Origin: Blasia pusilla
Taxonomy: Eukaryota > Marchantiophyta > Marchantiopsida > Blasiales
Direction: 5' to 3'
DNA length: 64,000 nt
Assembly (NCBI GenBank): GCA_050084515.1
Contig: CM114272.1
Span: 35,030,001-35,094,000 of the forward strand
The notes beneath the pieces were generated by a model. The model searched no databases. It was given only the letters and a program-made list of their open reading frames with translations, and was not told the origin of the DNA. The position numbers and the translations under genes are program-made. The first letter of the stretch is position 1, and each line of letters begins with the position of its first letter. This document shows positions 44,861 to 58,745 of the stretch, piece after piece.

Positions 44861-47800
44861 ACAAAATTATCTCTAACTAAGCCTCATGAGCAATTGATAT
44901 CCCATTCCTTTGGATAATAGAAACTTAAATATACCAAGAAAAAAAATATATAATCCCCTCTCTTACAAAAAAATGAAAAACCAAAAATCCACCTTTTCAT
45001 GATATTTCAAACATCGTTATCCAATTCTGAGAGGGAGGAAACAAAACCCTAATTTATAGCCTCTAGAACATCATAGTATGGATGACACCCATACAACATC
45101 TTTGAAGTTATTAAGAAAATTATGTTGGCTCATGACATGAATAACAATAGAAATGGATGAGTGAAGTTATGACGTCTATGATGTCATAAAGTAGGGTTTT
45201 TTTACATCTTAAAAACTCTTAATTTTGGGCTTTTAAAACTATCTAATTTTGAAATTTAAAGTTCGTAATTAAGAAAATGCCTGCCAAACAATGTAAGTAG
45301 ACCCATGTTATGTGATGGTAAAGAGATGGTATTTTGTGTAATTGGGGAAAGCGGCATTCTTAGTTTTGGGCTTGGAAAAGTGTGAGATCACTTCATCTCC
45401 ATTTCAGATTCAAAACTCCTTAGAGGCACTTCTCAACATATTTTGTAACTCGCGATGAGTTAGGAATCAAAATTAAGAAATTTCATCTACAAATAATGTG
45501 ATGGTGTAAACATGGAAAGTTGTCATGTTGACCGAGTATTATACATGATATTTTGGCATGAGATATGGTATTTTATTTCCTATTTATTACATTTGACATA
45601 TTTAAGGTCATAACCTCATGTCAGCCATATTGGAATTCGACTGGGCGATGAGCTTATCAACTATCTCTCGAAAACGCAAGGAGTCTTCACAACCCACATC
45701 AAGGGTCGATCACAATATTACAATGGAGCTTTATGTTGGTATGGAGAATTATAGGAGTGGAGAGCTCTATGCTCATATAGATGATACTATTATAGAGGAT
45801 AATCTTGAGGGGTGGCATGTGATGAAGAGTGTTTATATACCTTTCACTGATAGTTCTTAAGCATTGTGGAGGATTGACATCAATTTGTGTACAAATGGAG
45901 ATGAGCCCATGAGGTAGGCATAAGGCAATTTATGCTCCTAAGTGAGATTGGAAGAGATACCACATGCTCTTAGAATAGATATTGACACCCTTGGACACCA
46001 CAATCAATAGTTTGGCAATATCACAAGGAAGGTGTGCCTATACTAAATATCTTCTGAAGAATAAATACTACTTTGGCTACATTTTTCATACCAACAGATG
46101 AGTTTAAGAGTATTTTTATATCAAGATAGATGACATTGAGATAAAAGTCTTGTAATTCTATATGGTGGGATTTGTTTAGCAATATCCTCACTTATTCTTG
46201 ATGTTAATTATTCAAGAATATCAATTATTACTTCTTAGTTGATATTTTATTGTTGGGAATATAGAATCTATACATATTGGTCCAAATTAACATGGTGGTA
46301 GCAAGGTGGTCAAATTAGACTCATTATTTGGTAGATCAATTACTTGGTTTGCGAGATCCAAGGTTGAGCATATTTTGGCAGATTTTTTGAGTTCTATGCA
46401 CTTACAAATCATCATAAGATATTTCCCCACTTACGTTTCTTGTTGAATGTTTGATCCTTACGTGACCATTGAGCATGAGAAACGGCGAGTGGTCATTTAG
46501 AGTCATTTTGTATAGAACTAGTGATTATTTTTGATGTTATGACTTGTAAGGGTTGGATAACATGCATATTATCCATGGTAGCAATGCCATGGATAATCAG
46601 ATGATTACTCAAGATGATACATCACCTTTGATGTTGGCCAATAGCTAGGGTGGGCTTAAACAAGATATCATTGCCTATATTGATGAATTTTCCAACATCC
46701 CATCAATTTTATTAAGGAGAATGAAGGAGTTTCCATCATGATACGGGGCATTGAAGAATTCTAATATTGACAAGCAAGAGCGGGATATGGGATTCCTTCT
46801 AAGGTACAACACAGTTATTATCTATAATGGTAGAGGCATCATGCAATCATATATTGGGTGAGGAAATGGACAAGAATTTTGTGCATTGGATGTCTAGTCT
46901 AGGTTTGGTTGAGGAAAAAGTGGATGTAAGAGACACTTATGATTTAAGGTCTAAAAAAGTAGCAAATATTTGTCTTCTATGAGATATAATTCCCATTTCC
47001 ATGTTATTGTGCTACATAAATCCAGAGGAAAAAGAAACTAGTCAAAAAGTAAAAGTTGTGATGGAAAAAGAATGGCTAGGTTGAAAGGGGAAAGGTTGAC
47101 TAGAGAAAGAAAAAAGGACAAACAATTTTTTTGTAAAAGAAAATGGATTAAAAAATTCCTAGGATGAGGAAATAAGAGAAAAAAAGTTGGGGAAAAAAGG
47201 AAAAAGAAGTTTGGTATTAAAAAAGGTGAACATATGATGCTTATACAACATTTTCCATCTCTTATGAGCTATCGCTTTTATGAGTGTGGAAGGTGAAACC
47301 ACAATAGGGATAAATCAAAGATCCAACTCTTTTGTTGTGTTCATTTGATGGAGATCTTCATTGAAGTTTCTTACCCTTACAATAAAGAGAAAAGGAGCTA
47401 TTCGCAAAAGAAAGTAGGTGAAATCGTGTGGTGGGAATTGTTTGGGACTTACCACGCCTTTAGGACTATTTTATTACCTCTCAAGCTCTTAGTTTCTTCT
47501 CTCGTTTACACAAGGTTGTGAAACAAAGGGGTTGAGAATTATTCTTTCTTTTTCCCAAACGAGATTATCTCCAATCCCTCATAAAATTGAATCAAAAGAA
47601 TAATATATAAAATAAGGGAAGATGGTACTCTACGGCCAAATTTTAAAATTTTGATATCCCAATACTCTTTTGAGAACTTATATGTCATTTTCATGATTAT
47701 AATATAATAGTATGATCATCTCTAATTACAAACCATTCTTTTGAAGGTTTTTGGGAAGTGGAGTAATGTAATCCAAATATTTCAAGTTACTACTCATACT

Positions 47801-48720
47801 ACACATGATTTATGATGGAAGTGTAGAGACTATATATCTTGATATGTTTTCAAATGTCTTTCACTTTTAAGTAGGGGAATCTCAAATGATTATAGTATTG
47901 GGTTTTTCTTGATGTTTTGCATTCCCTTTACTTCTCTCTTTAAAGACTTTGTTGTCATATTCTATTCACGACATGTTTGATTTTTTCACCATACCAAGAT
48001 CTCATTAGAGATTAAAATAATCTACATAGAGAACCCGATAAGTACAAGATATGTGAGAAATTTTTGTTTAAATTCTATAGAAAGGTATTTAAATGCATGT
48101 TTTGTATGGTAAAAAACTTCAAATTCAAGGAAGTTACGTATTAAATATTTATTTAATTTCCAATCCGTATATTCTTTGTAGATTCCTTCTCTATATTTTA
48201 AGACTTGTAAGCATAATGTACAAGTCTATAAAATCTAAATTATTTCAAGTTTAGGATGATTCTCATTTAGGTAAAATCAAGGGAAATATCAGTTTCAAAA
48301 GTGCGTATAAGAGACCTCTTGGAAGAAGACTTCTCTAACAAAAGAACATGAAGATGAGATAAGGTTATTTAAATAGTTTTGTTTATGAATAGAACAACAC
48401 CTTACATGTTATGTTCCCTTCATAGATCATTGAATTGAACAACAACAAATGAAACTCAAGATACAATAAATACCCTCAAGGAAAAACATATTTCTAGAAT
48501 GTCATATCATAAAGATATTTTTACATCTATTTCCTTAGATCAAGAAAAAATTAATTAATTAATGTATCATCTTCAAGAGAAAAAATGAAAATCATTATGT
48601 GTATGGGAACTAGTGGGCCCTTGCAATGTATGGTAATAATAAGGTTGTGGGGGAGTGAAGTAGCACAACAAGATCACATAGTGTATGGTACTTAAGATGA
48701 CATGAACAAAGGTTTGGTAT
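44861..48720. other. AT-rich intergenic DNA, no gene recognised
   Basis: Long interrupted frames on the plus strand around 46700-47550 (Lys-rich) may mark an old element, but no domain can be named. Confidence 0.35.
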
Positions 48721-48840
48721 TGTAAATAGAGTAATGAGACTATTTCGAGTAAGTTCATATTAAAAGTATAATTGACTATCCATTTTGGGGAAGTGGCCCT
48801 TAACCTCCTACTTTTGGTGAAGAGCCAATGAGGTAACTAT
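48721..48840 (+). mobile_element. Left remnant of outer element B
   Basis: Aligns with 51676-51790: ACTATTT-G-GTAAGTT, TTGACTATCCA-TTT-GG-AA, CCCTT-ACC-CT and AGAGCCAA-GAG. It stops exactly where the second copia LTR starts; the sequence that continues B resumes at 55466, right of the copia right LTR. Confidence 0.65.
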
Positions 48841-51514
48841 TAAAGATTGAGTTATAGACAAGCTCATTGGATACACGAACTCCTATATTTAGAACTCACT
48901 CGAAGTAGGAAAACTTAATCTTGGCGAGTCAATTACATATGATTATCTTAGCTAGGGTTAGTATAACTTGAGATTTTTGTTAGGGATTAGGATTAAGATT
49001 GATTGTATATATCTTATATAATTTGAAAGGTAACTAGACCCCTCTCATTCTCTCATTGCAAAATGTTGTTCTCCATGATGATGTGTTAGTGTAAGAGCCG
49101 TATCCAATTAGTTATGCTTGTTTAGAAGTTTTCTACATGGTATTTGTGTGATAGGAGAACATCCATTGATATTCTTGGTGTATGAGGAGAGAATAAAGGT
49201 AAGGGAAGGAAAAAAATTAGTTTAGGCGAGAGGATTTTGGTGAGAGCATAATGGTAGAAGAGTTTAGATAAAGATGGGAAGGTGATGAAACTTTGGAGGG
49301 GTTTTTAAGGGCTTTCCTCGTTGATTAAGCAATCTAGGTCGTTAATTTTCAAAATAACGCCAATAGATGGCTCTAAATGTCTTATACAACTCATAGAGAG
49401 ATTTTCGATGCATCCAAAATTGTTTGATACTCATATTTTGAGCTTTCAAAATAGCAATTTCAATATAGGAAAGTGCAATTATGGAAAGAAAGTTATGTTG
49501 TTTGCTCTCTATAGGCAAATTATTCCATAAAATTGATCAATTTTGGAAAAATTCATGACCATTTTTTTAGTAGGAGTGGTTTATGCACTATAGAGCCTAA
49601 AATTACAATTTGTGAGCAAAATCGTTCTTGATGGAATTTTCCTCAACAAAAATTACAAGAAAGAAGCTACATAAGCCAAATTACAATGTCTAAAAGTTTT
49701 GCATGAAAACAAAATTCATGGTTTAAGAACTATAGAGCTTGTTATATGTGATGAGGCCAAACCAAAAGATGACACAACATACTTGAATATTTACGTGTGG
49801 AACAAAAGCGCAAGAAAAGCAATTAATTCATTTTTTCCCAATAATGATGAGTTTGCGAATGATCCGTAATATTCAAGATATTGATTCTCCAAAGGAGGCC
49901 TAGGATGTATTGAAGAAGCTATTCCAAACATCTACAAAAGTCGAAAAGTTTCAATTCAAACAATAATTAACAACTTGATGAAAGGATCCCAAAACATCAA
50001 TAAATATGTCTTGAATACCCAACATATTATTGATCAATTGAATAAGATTGAAGTAAGTATAGAAGATGATGATTTGATTTTTTCATTCTTCGAGGTCTTT
50101 GAGAAGATTACAAGTCTTTTGAGACCTCTATCTTTGTGAGAGAGAAATATCCAACGTTTCAAGAATTATTATTATTGTTAAGTAGAGAGGAGATGCATCT
50201 AAGCAATATCGGTAGCTCCCCTGGTATGCAAGAGAATTTCCTATTTGCACATAACAAATCAATAGAGACAGAGGTCCTAGTAGAAGCATTTGTGGTCGTG
50301 ATGAGCATCAAGTATATGGAGGATGAGACACTCAACATAAATTCATTCAGTTAAATTTGAACCATCATCAGACACAATCACAAGGTGGTGATGGTGAAAA
50401 TCGTTGGAGTCAAGTCATCAATAAAGGGTCTCTCAATCTTGAAATTGTTGTGAATGAAGGTTTACTATGCAAAGTTTGATTTCAAGAAGAACATGAGTCT
50501 TGCAGCAACAAAAGTATATAGAGCAACAACACCAAGTGTAATATCAACAAAATCAACACTTACGAATATAACATCTTTTGGCTATGGCTTATCACATGGA
50601 AGAAATGATCAAGAAAGATTCAACATGAGATTTGTACATCGATTCTTGTACGTGAAATCACATGATCTCACAAGCTAAATGGTTTAGTAGTATGGAGTGT
50701 GTGAAAGATTCGATAATAGTACCAACAAGAGATAATATGCAACATCGTGTCATGCATATCGATAAGGTTCCTATACCATTAGATAATCTTTATACTCTTG
50801 GAAATCTTTTCTATATTCTTACCATTGCAAGAAATTAGATCTTTGTAGGAAACATAGTAGAACAAGGTTATGAAGTAGAGTTTAATATAGATGGTTATTT
50901 CATTGAAACAACGAATGACCAAACTATGAGAGCCATAGGACCAAGATATGGTAGAATATTAAAAATAGATGTTTCTATGCCAGAGATTCAAATGGCAATA
51001 TATCAACAAATTGACCAACAAATCATAGATATGAATGTGTGGTATAAGAGAATTTGGCATATAAATCTTCAAAGACTATAGAGTCTTTCATCATCTAATC
51101 TTGTAATAGAATTTCCTAAATTATTGAATCATACTATGTTAGAGATATGCCTTGCTTGGAAATTTGGAAAGAAATCTAGATTTCTATTTCCAAAATAAAG
51201 CAAAACAATTGATATTGGAGTTGATTCATAGTGATGTATGGATAACATTACAACATAACATGAGTGGTTACTAGTACGTTATTTTGTTTATTGATGAATT
51301 CTCTAGATATTTATGGATATACTTTCTAAAAGCCAAGTTAGAAGTATTCTCAATGTTTTAAACATGTAGAATTATGGTAGACAAGCACATCAGGCAACAC
51401 ATTCTTAAATTGTGTTGTGATGGAGAAGGAGGGTATCTCTCAAGAGAGTTTGATGACTATTTACGTCAAAATAACATCCAACAAAAAGTAACTTTTTGTT
51501 CTGCTCCAAAATAG
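48841..51514 (+). mobile_element. Ty1/copia copy 2, left part: LTR, gag and integrase relics
   Basis: Left LTR 48841-49137 (ends TTTTCTACA), degraded primer-binding region (TGGTATTTGTGTGATAGG), then gag- and integrase-like DNA that aligns with copy 1 but carries many more stops and indels. Recognisable pieces are REKYPTFQEL (50139), the SLSSSNLVIEFPKL region (51090) and HSDVW (51230). Similarity to copy 1 ends at about 51514, before the third catalytic residue of integrase, where a different sequence starts. The reverse transcriptase is absent. Confidence 0.85.
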
Positions 51515-53147
51515 GATATCAAGACTTTTTAGGATAGATCGGAGAGATCAGATAGAGTGCCTTGGCGAGTAGAGTAGGATAAGCTCAGGAGGTTGAGAAT
51601 GACGTGTTGAGGTCTTGGGAAACTTGAGAGAGCAGGTTTCCCCTTCGTTTCGGCTCATTTGGAGCCATATAGAGAAACTTACTATTTTGGGTAAGTTTCC
51701 ATGTTTGATAGAGTTTACTTTCCACTTTAGGAAATTTCCCTTGACCCTCTAGGGCTATTACAGTAGGTTAAGAGCCAAGGAGATGACCTGTGAGCATAGA
51801 TTACCGAGGAGAGAGCTTGGGAGAGGGAAGGGGGTATACCTCAAGGAGAGAGAGAGCTTGAGAGCTCATTCTCTCTTTGTTGAACCTCTTGGCATGAGGC
51901 GGCGGAGCTATGGTCTTTCTTGCCTTGTGAGTGTAACCCAAGCCTCTCATTAGGAGAGTGGATTTGGTTTGACATTGAGAGAGACATGTGAGAGTGCACA
52001 CATTTGAGAGTTATCGTGTTGAGAGAGTTTGGATCTGATTTACAAAGAGAGAATGAATGAGTGAGAGAGCTTCATGGAGGAGCTCAACGGTTGATGGGAG
52101 TGCTCACCGGAGCAAGAGCCGCTTACTTTTGATGTTTCCTTTGCCGATTTTTCATGTAGAAGAATGATGCGTAGAAGCGCTGCCCAATTTTGGATAGGGA
52201 TTGAGTATGGGGGCGGGTTGCCCCATTCCGGTGCTTTTGGGAGAAATGTGTAGCTTTCTAATTTGTATTTTCATAGGTTTTACATTTTCCTTGGGAGCAA
52301 TCGGTGCAGAAGCGTTGCCAAATTTTGCGTAGGAGAAAGAGACATTGGGCTGCACAACATTCCCTGTCACTTTTTGGTGGAAAATTAAATGGAGAAACCA
52401 ATTTGACGAGGTCATAGATCAAGAAGTGGTGTACGTTGTTGAAGAAATAGTGCACACTTTGGAGATTGGAGCACGGAGTTATGATCATTTTTGTTGGGCT
52501 ACCATAGCCACCGTTCCAAGGTATGAGTGAAATTTCAAAATTTTTGGGTAGAAATTCTTTTTGAGAGGTGGAAAAAAAATCAACTTGGTGGATAGGCCAA
52601 GGAATTAAGCTATTTGGAGGTAGGGTGAGTAGATCCCATTTTTGGGGGTGTTGACCCTCAATCTTAAGAGGGATTTGTGGTAAGGCATTCAATTTGCAGA
52701 CTTGTCAAGAGGGGGGCTGTCAAGTAGGGAAAGATAGTCGAGATCCAATTTTCCCGGGGGATTATTCTAGTTAAAAAATAATAATAATAAATTTGGCGGA
52801 GGACAACGTCTGTCCTACCACGTCCTAGTTGATTGTCCCAGAGACGCGCAAACCGGCTGTGCACTTGCTACCGCCGTTGTATGTTGTGTGGTTCGTCGAC
52901 GCTTCACGGCCGCTACCCGATTGTCGGACCTCCTAGGGCCGAAAAAATACTGAGTCACCGTGCATTCGTGCGCTGCTCTGTCCGACCTTACGTTACAGCC
53001 GCCCATAGAGTCGGACGTCTGAATCTTTGTCCCAAACCGCCGCAACTGCCTGTGTTTGCGGCCGGTTGTTTGTATTTTTGGATTGATGGGGTCGTAGTGT
53101 TCCGTCCGCTTTGGTATGCCATGATTTGTAGCCGCTCGAGGATGATC

Positions 53148-53210
53148 GAGTACCGTGCCATCACGGTACTCAAGGATGATCGCTGTGGCTACGGGCCCGT
53201 AGCCACAGCG
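53148..53210. other. Hairpin plus 30-bp perfect palindrome
   Basis: GAGTACCGTG (53148-53157) pairs with CACGGTACTC (53162-53171) around CCAT. Ten bases on, 53181-53210 is a perfect palindrome with 15-bp arms (CGCTGTGGCTACGGG and its complement) and no loop. The two are preceded by the similar words GAGGATGATCGAG and AAGGATGATCGCT. Confidence 0.9.
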
Positions 53211-54489
53211 CGCCACTAATTATTGCGCCGTGTCGCTTGTGGCCGTACCGCATCGTCTCGAGCGCGGAGCCGCACCAAAGTGTTTTTTTGACTTAGGAGG
53301 GTATGCCGCCGAGTGCCACACCCCATTCTTGAGTGTCATGCCATGTGTAGCCGTTCCGTGCCGCCAATGCCGCATCGAACCGCATGACCTGCACCACACA
53401 TCGAGGAGATTTGAGCATCTTCAGTACTAGGGGAGTACAACGTGATTTGGAGGAGTTGTCTTTACAACCGAGTTGGGGTCGAGATTTGCAGTTGCTGAGG
53501 AGCAACATCGATATTAATTGTCAGGTTATCCATTCTAGTCTTTTGCTCTACACGTATTAGGGATTTCTGGGTATTAGGAAGTTATTTGGGGATATTGGGT
53601 TTCGTTTAGATGCTGAGAGCATCATTGATGTATGGGTTTAGAGGACATAGACCTATGTGGGATGTCCAAACTTGGGGGTATATCCTATCGATGAGATGAT
53701 AGAACAATAGTCTATTTTCCGCACTGCTTATTGCTGCACACTACACGTCTTAGTGAGAGAGTGTGGATTGAGTGCCGCTTGTTTAGTTAAGTGGTTGAGT
53801 GATTACTCGTGAGGTTGAGAGTGATCATATGAGGGGGGCACGAGGGTTATCACGGTGTCATGTCGGGACTTTATCACGGTGTCCTGTCGGGACTTTGAGA
53901 GGCGAGGTGGTAGACATGAGAGTAGCTCTAGACGGTTTACCCAGAGTGGTGCGAGGTTTCGAGAGTCTCCAAGTGAGAGACCACCTCGATCTCCTTCTGT
54001 GTCATCTTCAGACAAGGGGGAGAGTGTAGATGAGTGTGATAGTGATCCACCGCACACATTGAGTGGTCCTACTAGTTGGTCATACGAGATAGACGATTGA
54101 GGTAGAGGATCGCGTAGGTTTTTGAGTGCTATAGGCACTATAGAGTTACACGACTTCATTACATAGTTGAGGAGTTGGTGTGATTCACATCGAGCTAGGA
54201 ACTCCAGAGAGTTCAACCCGTTTACAACATGGAATGGAATGTTCTAGCATTTAGAGGGGGCACCCATGGCCGATTACCAGGAGTTCTCGCAGAGATATGC
54301 CCATGAGATTGAGGCATGGAGACTCTACTATTACCCACACTATGTGTCATGGACTAAGCCATTTCCAAATTAGGAGGAGGAGTCAGGAGAGGGTTCCTCC
54401 ACCAATGATGTTATAGGAGGAGTGACTCGCACAAGAGCAGTTGCATCGTCCAGTCGAGTTTGTAACAGGTTCAATCCCGTGGTTGAGTT

Positions 54490-54670
54490 ATTCGCTGAGT
54501 TGAGGGCCAACTACTAGGAGTTACGGATGGAGAAGTTGCGGAGCATCCACGACTTCCAAAGACATCCGGATGAGAGTTTGTGTGAGGCCTGCATCTGCTT
54601 CCGCCGCTTGATTAACGTCACTCAGGGGGTGAGATAGGGTGAGGCTATCAAGTGATGGTACACGATGCTG
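54490..54670 (+). pseudogene. Retrotransposon gag fragment
   Basis: The frame reads EKLRSIHDFQRHPDESL, then CFRRLINVTQGV, then stop codons and WYTMLD. Wording and spacing resemble Gag proteins of plant LTR retrotransposons, but it is short and broken. The assignment is tentative. Confidence 0.4.
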
Positions 54671-55227
54671 GACTTGTCGTGCGCCTACTCTCCTTCAACG
54701 TTAATCTTTGTTGTTGCGGAAGTATGCGTTCAGTAGGTCATGCTCTCAACACTGATCTGCATCCAAACACGCACTCTAGTTAGTTGGGTCTTGGATCAAT
54801 CATCGGGCTAACTTTTCGAGTTCTCGTCTCGATCTCTGATCAAGCTCAACCTTCCTAGTTTCGCGGTTTACAACATAGGAAAGTCTCGAAAGACTTGGGA
54901 CAGACTTTCTGGTCGGTTTAGGAACCTCAAACGGAATTTTGCGCTTGGCGGTTCCAACCGTCTGATGGACATCCAATGAGCCCCAATGAACCAAGACTCA
55001 ACTCATCTCAAGTCTTGGTTTGCGTTTGGTCTAGGTTTCCTGGTCGCGACCACTGACGCATGAAATGCACAACTCTGTCTCATGTTTCGTCTCTTGGAAT
55101 TTTCCAATAGACCTTCCGAAAACCTCTCCAGAGCGCGATCATCACATCATGAGTCCACTTGAGTTCTAATGTTCCGCTTGGCGCCTACTTGGCGTTTTTT
55201 GGTTATGAGGGTCGCGACATTATCCAT

Positions 55228-55465
55228 ATGCAACCTTGCCATTAAGCATGATTATCTCAACTATGATTAGTTGACCAGAGTTAGTATAACTTGAAATTCA
55301 ATTAGGATTAGGATTAGGATTGCTTGTATATACACTATATAATTGAGTAGGGGATCATCCCCCACTCGTTCTCTTATTATAAAAAAATTTCTTCATGATG
55401 ATGTCTGACATTGTGAGTGTGAGAGCCATATCCCATCAATCATACTTGTTTAGCAGTTTTCTACA
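55228..55465 (+). repeat. Right LTR of copia copy 2 (5'-truncated)
   Basis: Aligns with the last ~240 bp of the LTRs at 35887 and 48841: GATTATCT, GTTAGTATAACTTGA, the AGGATT-type repeat, TGTATAT, CTCTTATT, TGTGAGAGCC-TATCCCA-CA, ending TTTTCTACA. The first ~70 bp of the LTR are missing at the junction with the nested element. Confidence 0.8.
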
Positions 55466-55690
55466 AGAGATAACTTGCATGCAAAAGTTATCGAGGAGAG
55501 AACATGGGGAGAGAGAAGGTGTATATCCAAGGAGAGAGAACCTAGGAGCTAATTCTCCCTTTGTTGAACCTCATTTCATGTAGCGAAAAAATTGTGGTCC
55601 TCCTTGCCTTATAAGTAATCCAAGCCTCTCACTAGAAGAATGAATTTGGTTTGATATGAGAGAGATGGAGAGTGTGTGAGATATTTCATA
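55466..55690 (+). mobile_element. Right remnant of outer element B
   Basis: Aligns with 51782-52005: ATCGAGGAGAGA, TTCTC-CTTTGTTGAACCTC, TTGCCTTRTRAGT, CCAAGCCTCTCA, GATTTGGTTTGA. It continues outer element B directly after the copia right LTR. The left remnant ends GAGGTAAC and this one starts AGAGATAAC, an overlap compatible with a target-site duplication. Confidence 0.75.
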
Positions 55691-58600
55691 TCGCATGATT
55701 TATTAGAAATATGTTGGTATACAATTGTCTATGTGATGCCACAAGTTAGTATGATATCTTGTGTTTATGTATTGGTGTTTGGTGACAATGATATATGATG
55801 TGTAGAGATCTTCTTTATTCTCTAGCGTGAGTATCACATAAAACTTGTGAAAAAATATGTAGATGGAGAGAGTGACCATAAGGTAGAGTCAAGTGATCAA
55901 GATGAGCCCCCTCACTTACCGACATCCTTTTTGCTAGATGATATAATATTAGAATTGTAGATGATTTGCATAGGAAAGGAACTAGATGAGGCTCTATATT
56001 ATCAATTTTTAGGAGGAAAAGGTTGAAATGAGGGAAAATAATGAAGTTAGATTGGATAAAGAGGAATTTGATGTTCTATTTAAAACAAAATAACTTTTCT
56101 TAACTAGGAGTAATTGGGAAGGACTTATGCCTAGTGTGGGAAACTTCCATGGATAGAATATTGCAATTGTAAGAATTTGCGTCCAAAATTATTGCTTCTT
56201 GGGAGATATCTTGACTCAGTTGGGTATGTTGTCCAAAGATTTTGATGAAAGGTCAAGCTTCGCGAAGGCTCTAGTGGAAATTCTAGCTTTGCAATGGTTA
56301 AGTGCAACATATAAGGTGTAACATATTTGTATTGCTTTCCATGCATGCTGAGGTTTATTATGGGGTTGTGGGGGAGGGGTGGGAATTTTGGCAAGGGGGA
56401 TCAACATGGTTTTAAATTTTCTTCAACCAAGCCTCGTCAAAATTTTCCATATCCATGTATACCACTGTAACTTCCGCCTTAACCTTAAACGTCAACCAAT
56501 TATCAACTGAACTTGGTTGCCTTAACTTTAACCCTAAATTTAATTGTTAATTGAATCTTAAGCTTTGTAAAGATTTTAAGTCAATGGATGAGAAAACCTC
56601 GATGTATATTTATATATTAATAATTATGTAGACTCTTAAACTTACTATCGACAAAAGCTTAAACTCTATATAGTGGCAAACTTAACCGCCAAGCTCATGT
56701 ACTTCAAGAATGTAGCCTCTACTTTATTAATACAAAAATAAGAAAGTGTACATGAATGATAGTATGTCGAAGGTAGCAAGACAAGCATGCGTAAGCATGT
56801 ACCACACTCTTTATCATTCACCTTGGGCCTCCAAAGCTTAAAGAGAAAGAGGTTATGAATATGACTCGGAGCTCAACTTAGTTGCTATTTTCCTTGAAGC
56901 ACGCTCTCCATTGATAGCTTGCTTCAAGAATATGACGGGTTTTCGGATCTCATAGCTCATAGGAGCGGATTCAAAGGCAATGTTCTTGCAATTGGGCCAC
57001 CAACCAGTTCAAGGCCTTCCTATCCCATTGAAGCTTTTTTCCAAGTCTTTTGCTTCATTGAAAGTGTTGGTAAGTACCACCTGAACAACATACTTCATTC
57101 TTGAGCACTCATCGATAAGGTTTGCCCTCATATGGCCTATGATCTTTTATGTAGAAGTTAATGGAGGTTCCATCGTTTATGGAGAATTTCCAACCAAGAT
57201 TTCCAATTGCATTCAAAACAAGTGGGAGTAATCTTGGTGGTGATGGTACATACCTCCGAGTGGTATGAACAAAACCCTAAAGCGTGCCCCTCCTATGCTC
57301 AACCCACATCCACGACCCAACTTATTGGAGTTGAACATGAGCATCATGATCCTCTATAGTCACGCTTTAGAGAATAGTCGCTGACACGCCCAAAAGCCCA
57401 TCATTGCCTTGCCATACAATATACTTTGGGAGATTTTGGGGCATGAAATCCAATCCAATATGTTCCAATACATGAATTGCAAAAAAAAACATCCACTTCC
57501 AAAGAGAGTTGTCCTCACCACAAATGTGATCACCACTCTCTATAATAAGTTTCCAAGGCTCTACAATTCAATTACAATGACCACTTCTTCAGCTATTTCA
57601 AACCAAAGTGAATGCAAGACAAGTGTAACTGCATGTATCATCGGTAAGAACGTGAACCACCCTAACATGCACCCATGTTGGAGGGAAGTCCCAACTTGAT
57701 TTCCTTTCCAACTTATGCTCACTCAATTTGGGCAACATTCCACGAGTATAATTTGAACCTTTGAATCCCCATCATCTATATTATTATGAGAGAATAACTT
57801 CTTATACTTAACATATGACAACCGAACAACGAAAAGATATTTTTCCTTAGACGGGCAACAAGAGAATATTTTCCATTCTCTTGATTGAAAAGAAAGTTTT
57901 GCAAACGAGGTTAATCCCACTAGTGCCTTTCTAACGTTATCATTTGTAACTTGAACCCAACAGCAAATAAGTGTACAATCGCACATTCGCACCTGCTTCG
58001 AACTGTTTCCCGCCAACAAATACCTACGTCGACTATGAGGGCAAGGACCTCCTGGAGCACGACTGTGGCGACCATGTGGTGCTACTAGAACATAACCGGT
58101 CCGTCCGATATATCCATGGGCGATCGCGGGTGAGAGGGCCGGCCAAGCAATAATAGTTGCCGTGGGGCCTACCTGGGTACTATAGTTATTAGGGGGTCCT
58201 CTTAAGCAATTTCTTGGGAATCTACCTCCCAATGCAAATCCACTCGTGGGAAAAAATAAACCTGTCGGGCAAACATAGAACCCGAAGCATGAGACTCAGA
58301 GATCCCACGCGACACGTGTGAAAAAGGCCTTCGACTGAGAACGAGCGAACGAACGAACGTAAGGCCCGAGGAGGAAACTAAAGGAGGACGGATATGTGGA
58401 AGCATGATTCCGGGGAAGTCCCAAGAGAAGTCAGTGAAGTGAGCCCACCCGGAGTTTCTTACGTCTCATGGATCTGTTTTCGCCTGACGAAACAGCCAAG
58501 TTTTGGCAGTTTTAGGTACCCCTCGGCATGTCAGGCAAGAAATCTGCAGCGAATTTTTCGTGACGTGCGCCGCGCCATCGCCAGCACGAAAGGAAAGGAG

Positions 58601-58745
58601 GACGACGACGAAGAAGTGAGGGTTCCCTGGCCCATCTTCTCGGTTTCTTGTACGACGGTACATCCAGACTTCCAGAGGCCGCTCGTTTGCGTCCACCGAA
58701 AAGTGAGGCGTGGATGGCCGTCCAAGGGGATCTGGAGGTAAACAA
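55691..58745. other. Intergenic DNA, no gene recognised
   Basis: Left part AT-rich, becoming GC-rich from about 58000. The longest frame, 57723-58232 on the minus strand, lacks any family pattern and crosses the composition boundary. 56900-57700 has long interrupted frames on the minus strand that could be old element DNA. Confidence 0.4.

Larger units (their letters stand above)
51515..55227 (+). mobile_element. B-like element nested inside copia copy 2
   Basis: This insert has higher GC than its host. 51676-52010 aligns with the two outer B remnants (48721-48840 and 55466-55690). Around 54490-54670 a decayed gag-like reading appears (HDFQRHPDES, then FRRLINVTQGV, then WYTMLD), a pattern seen in plant LTR-retrotransposon Gag, with stops between. 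54880-55225 resembles 13420-14245. Other content: a 24-bp tandem repeat (ATCACGGTGTC-TGTCGGGACTTT) at 53849-53897 and two hairpins at 53148-53210. No protease, integrase or RT could be read. Confidence 0.55.

Noticed and set aside
57723-58232. 169-codon minus-strand frame
   Set aside because: No motif, crosses a sharp base-composition change, and no splice or start context; most likely chance.
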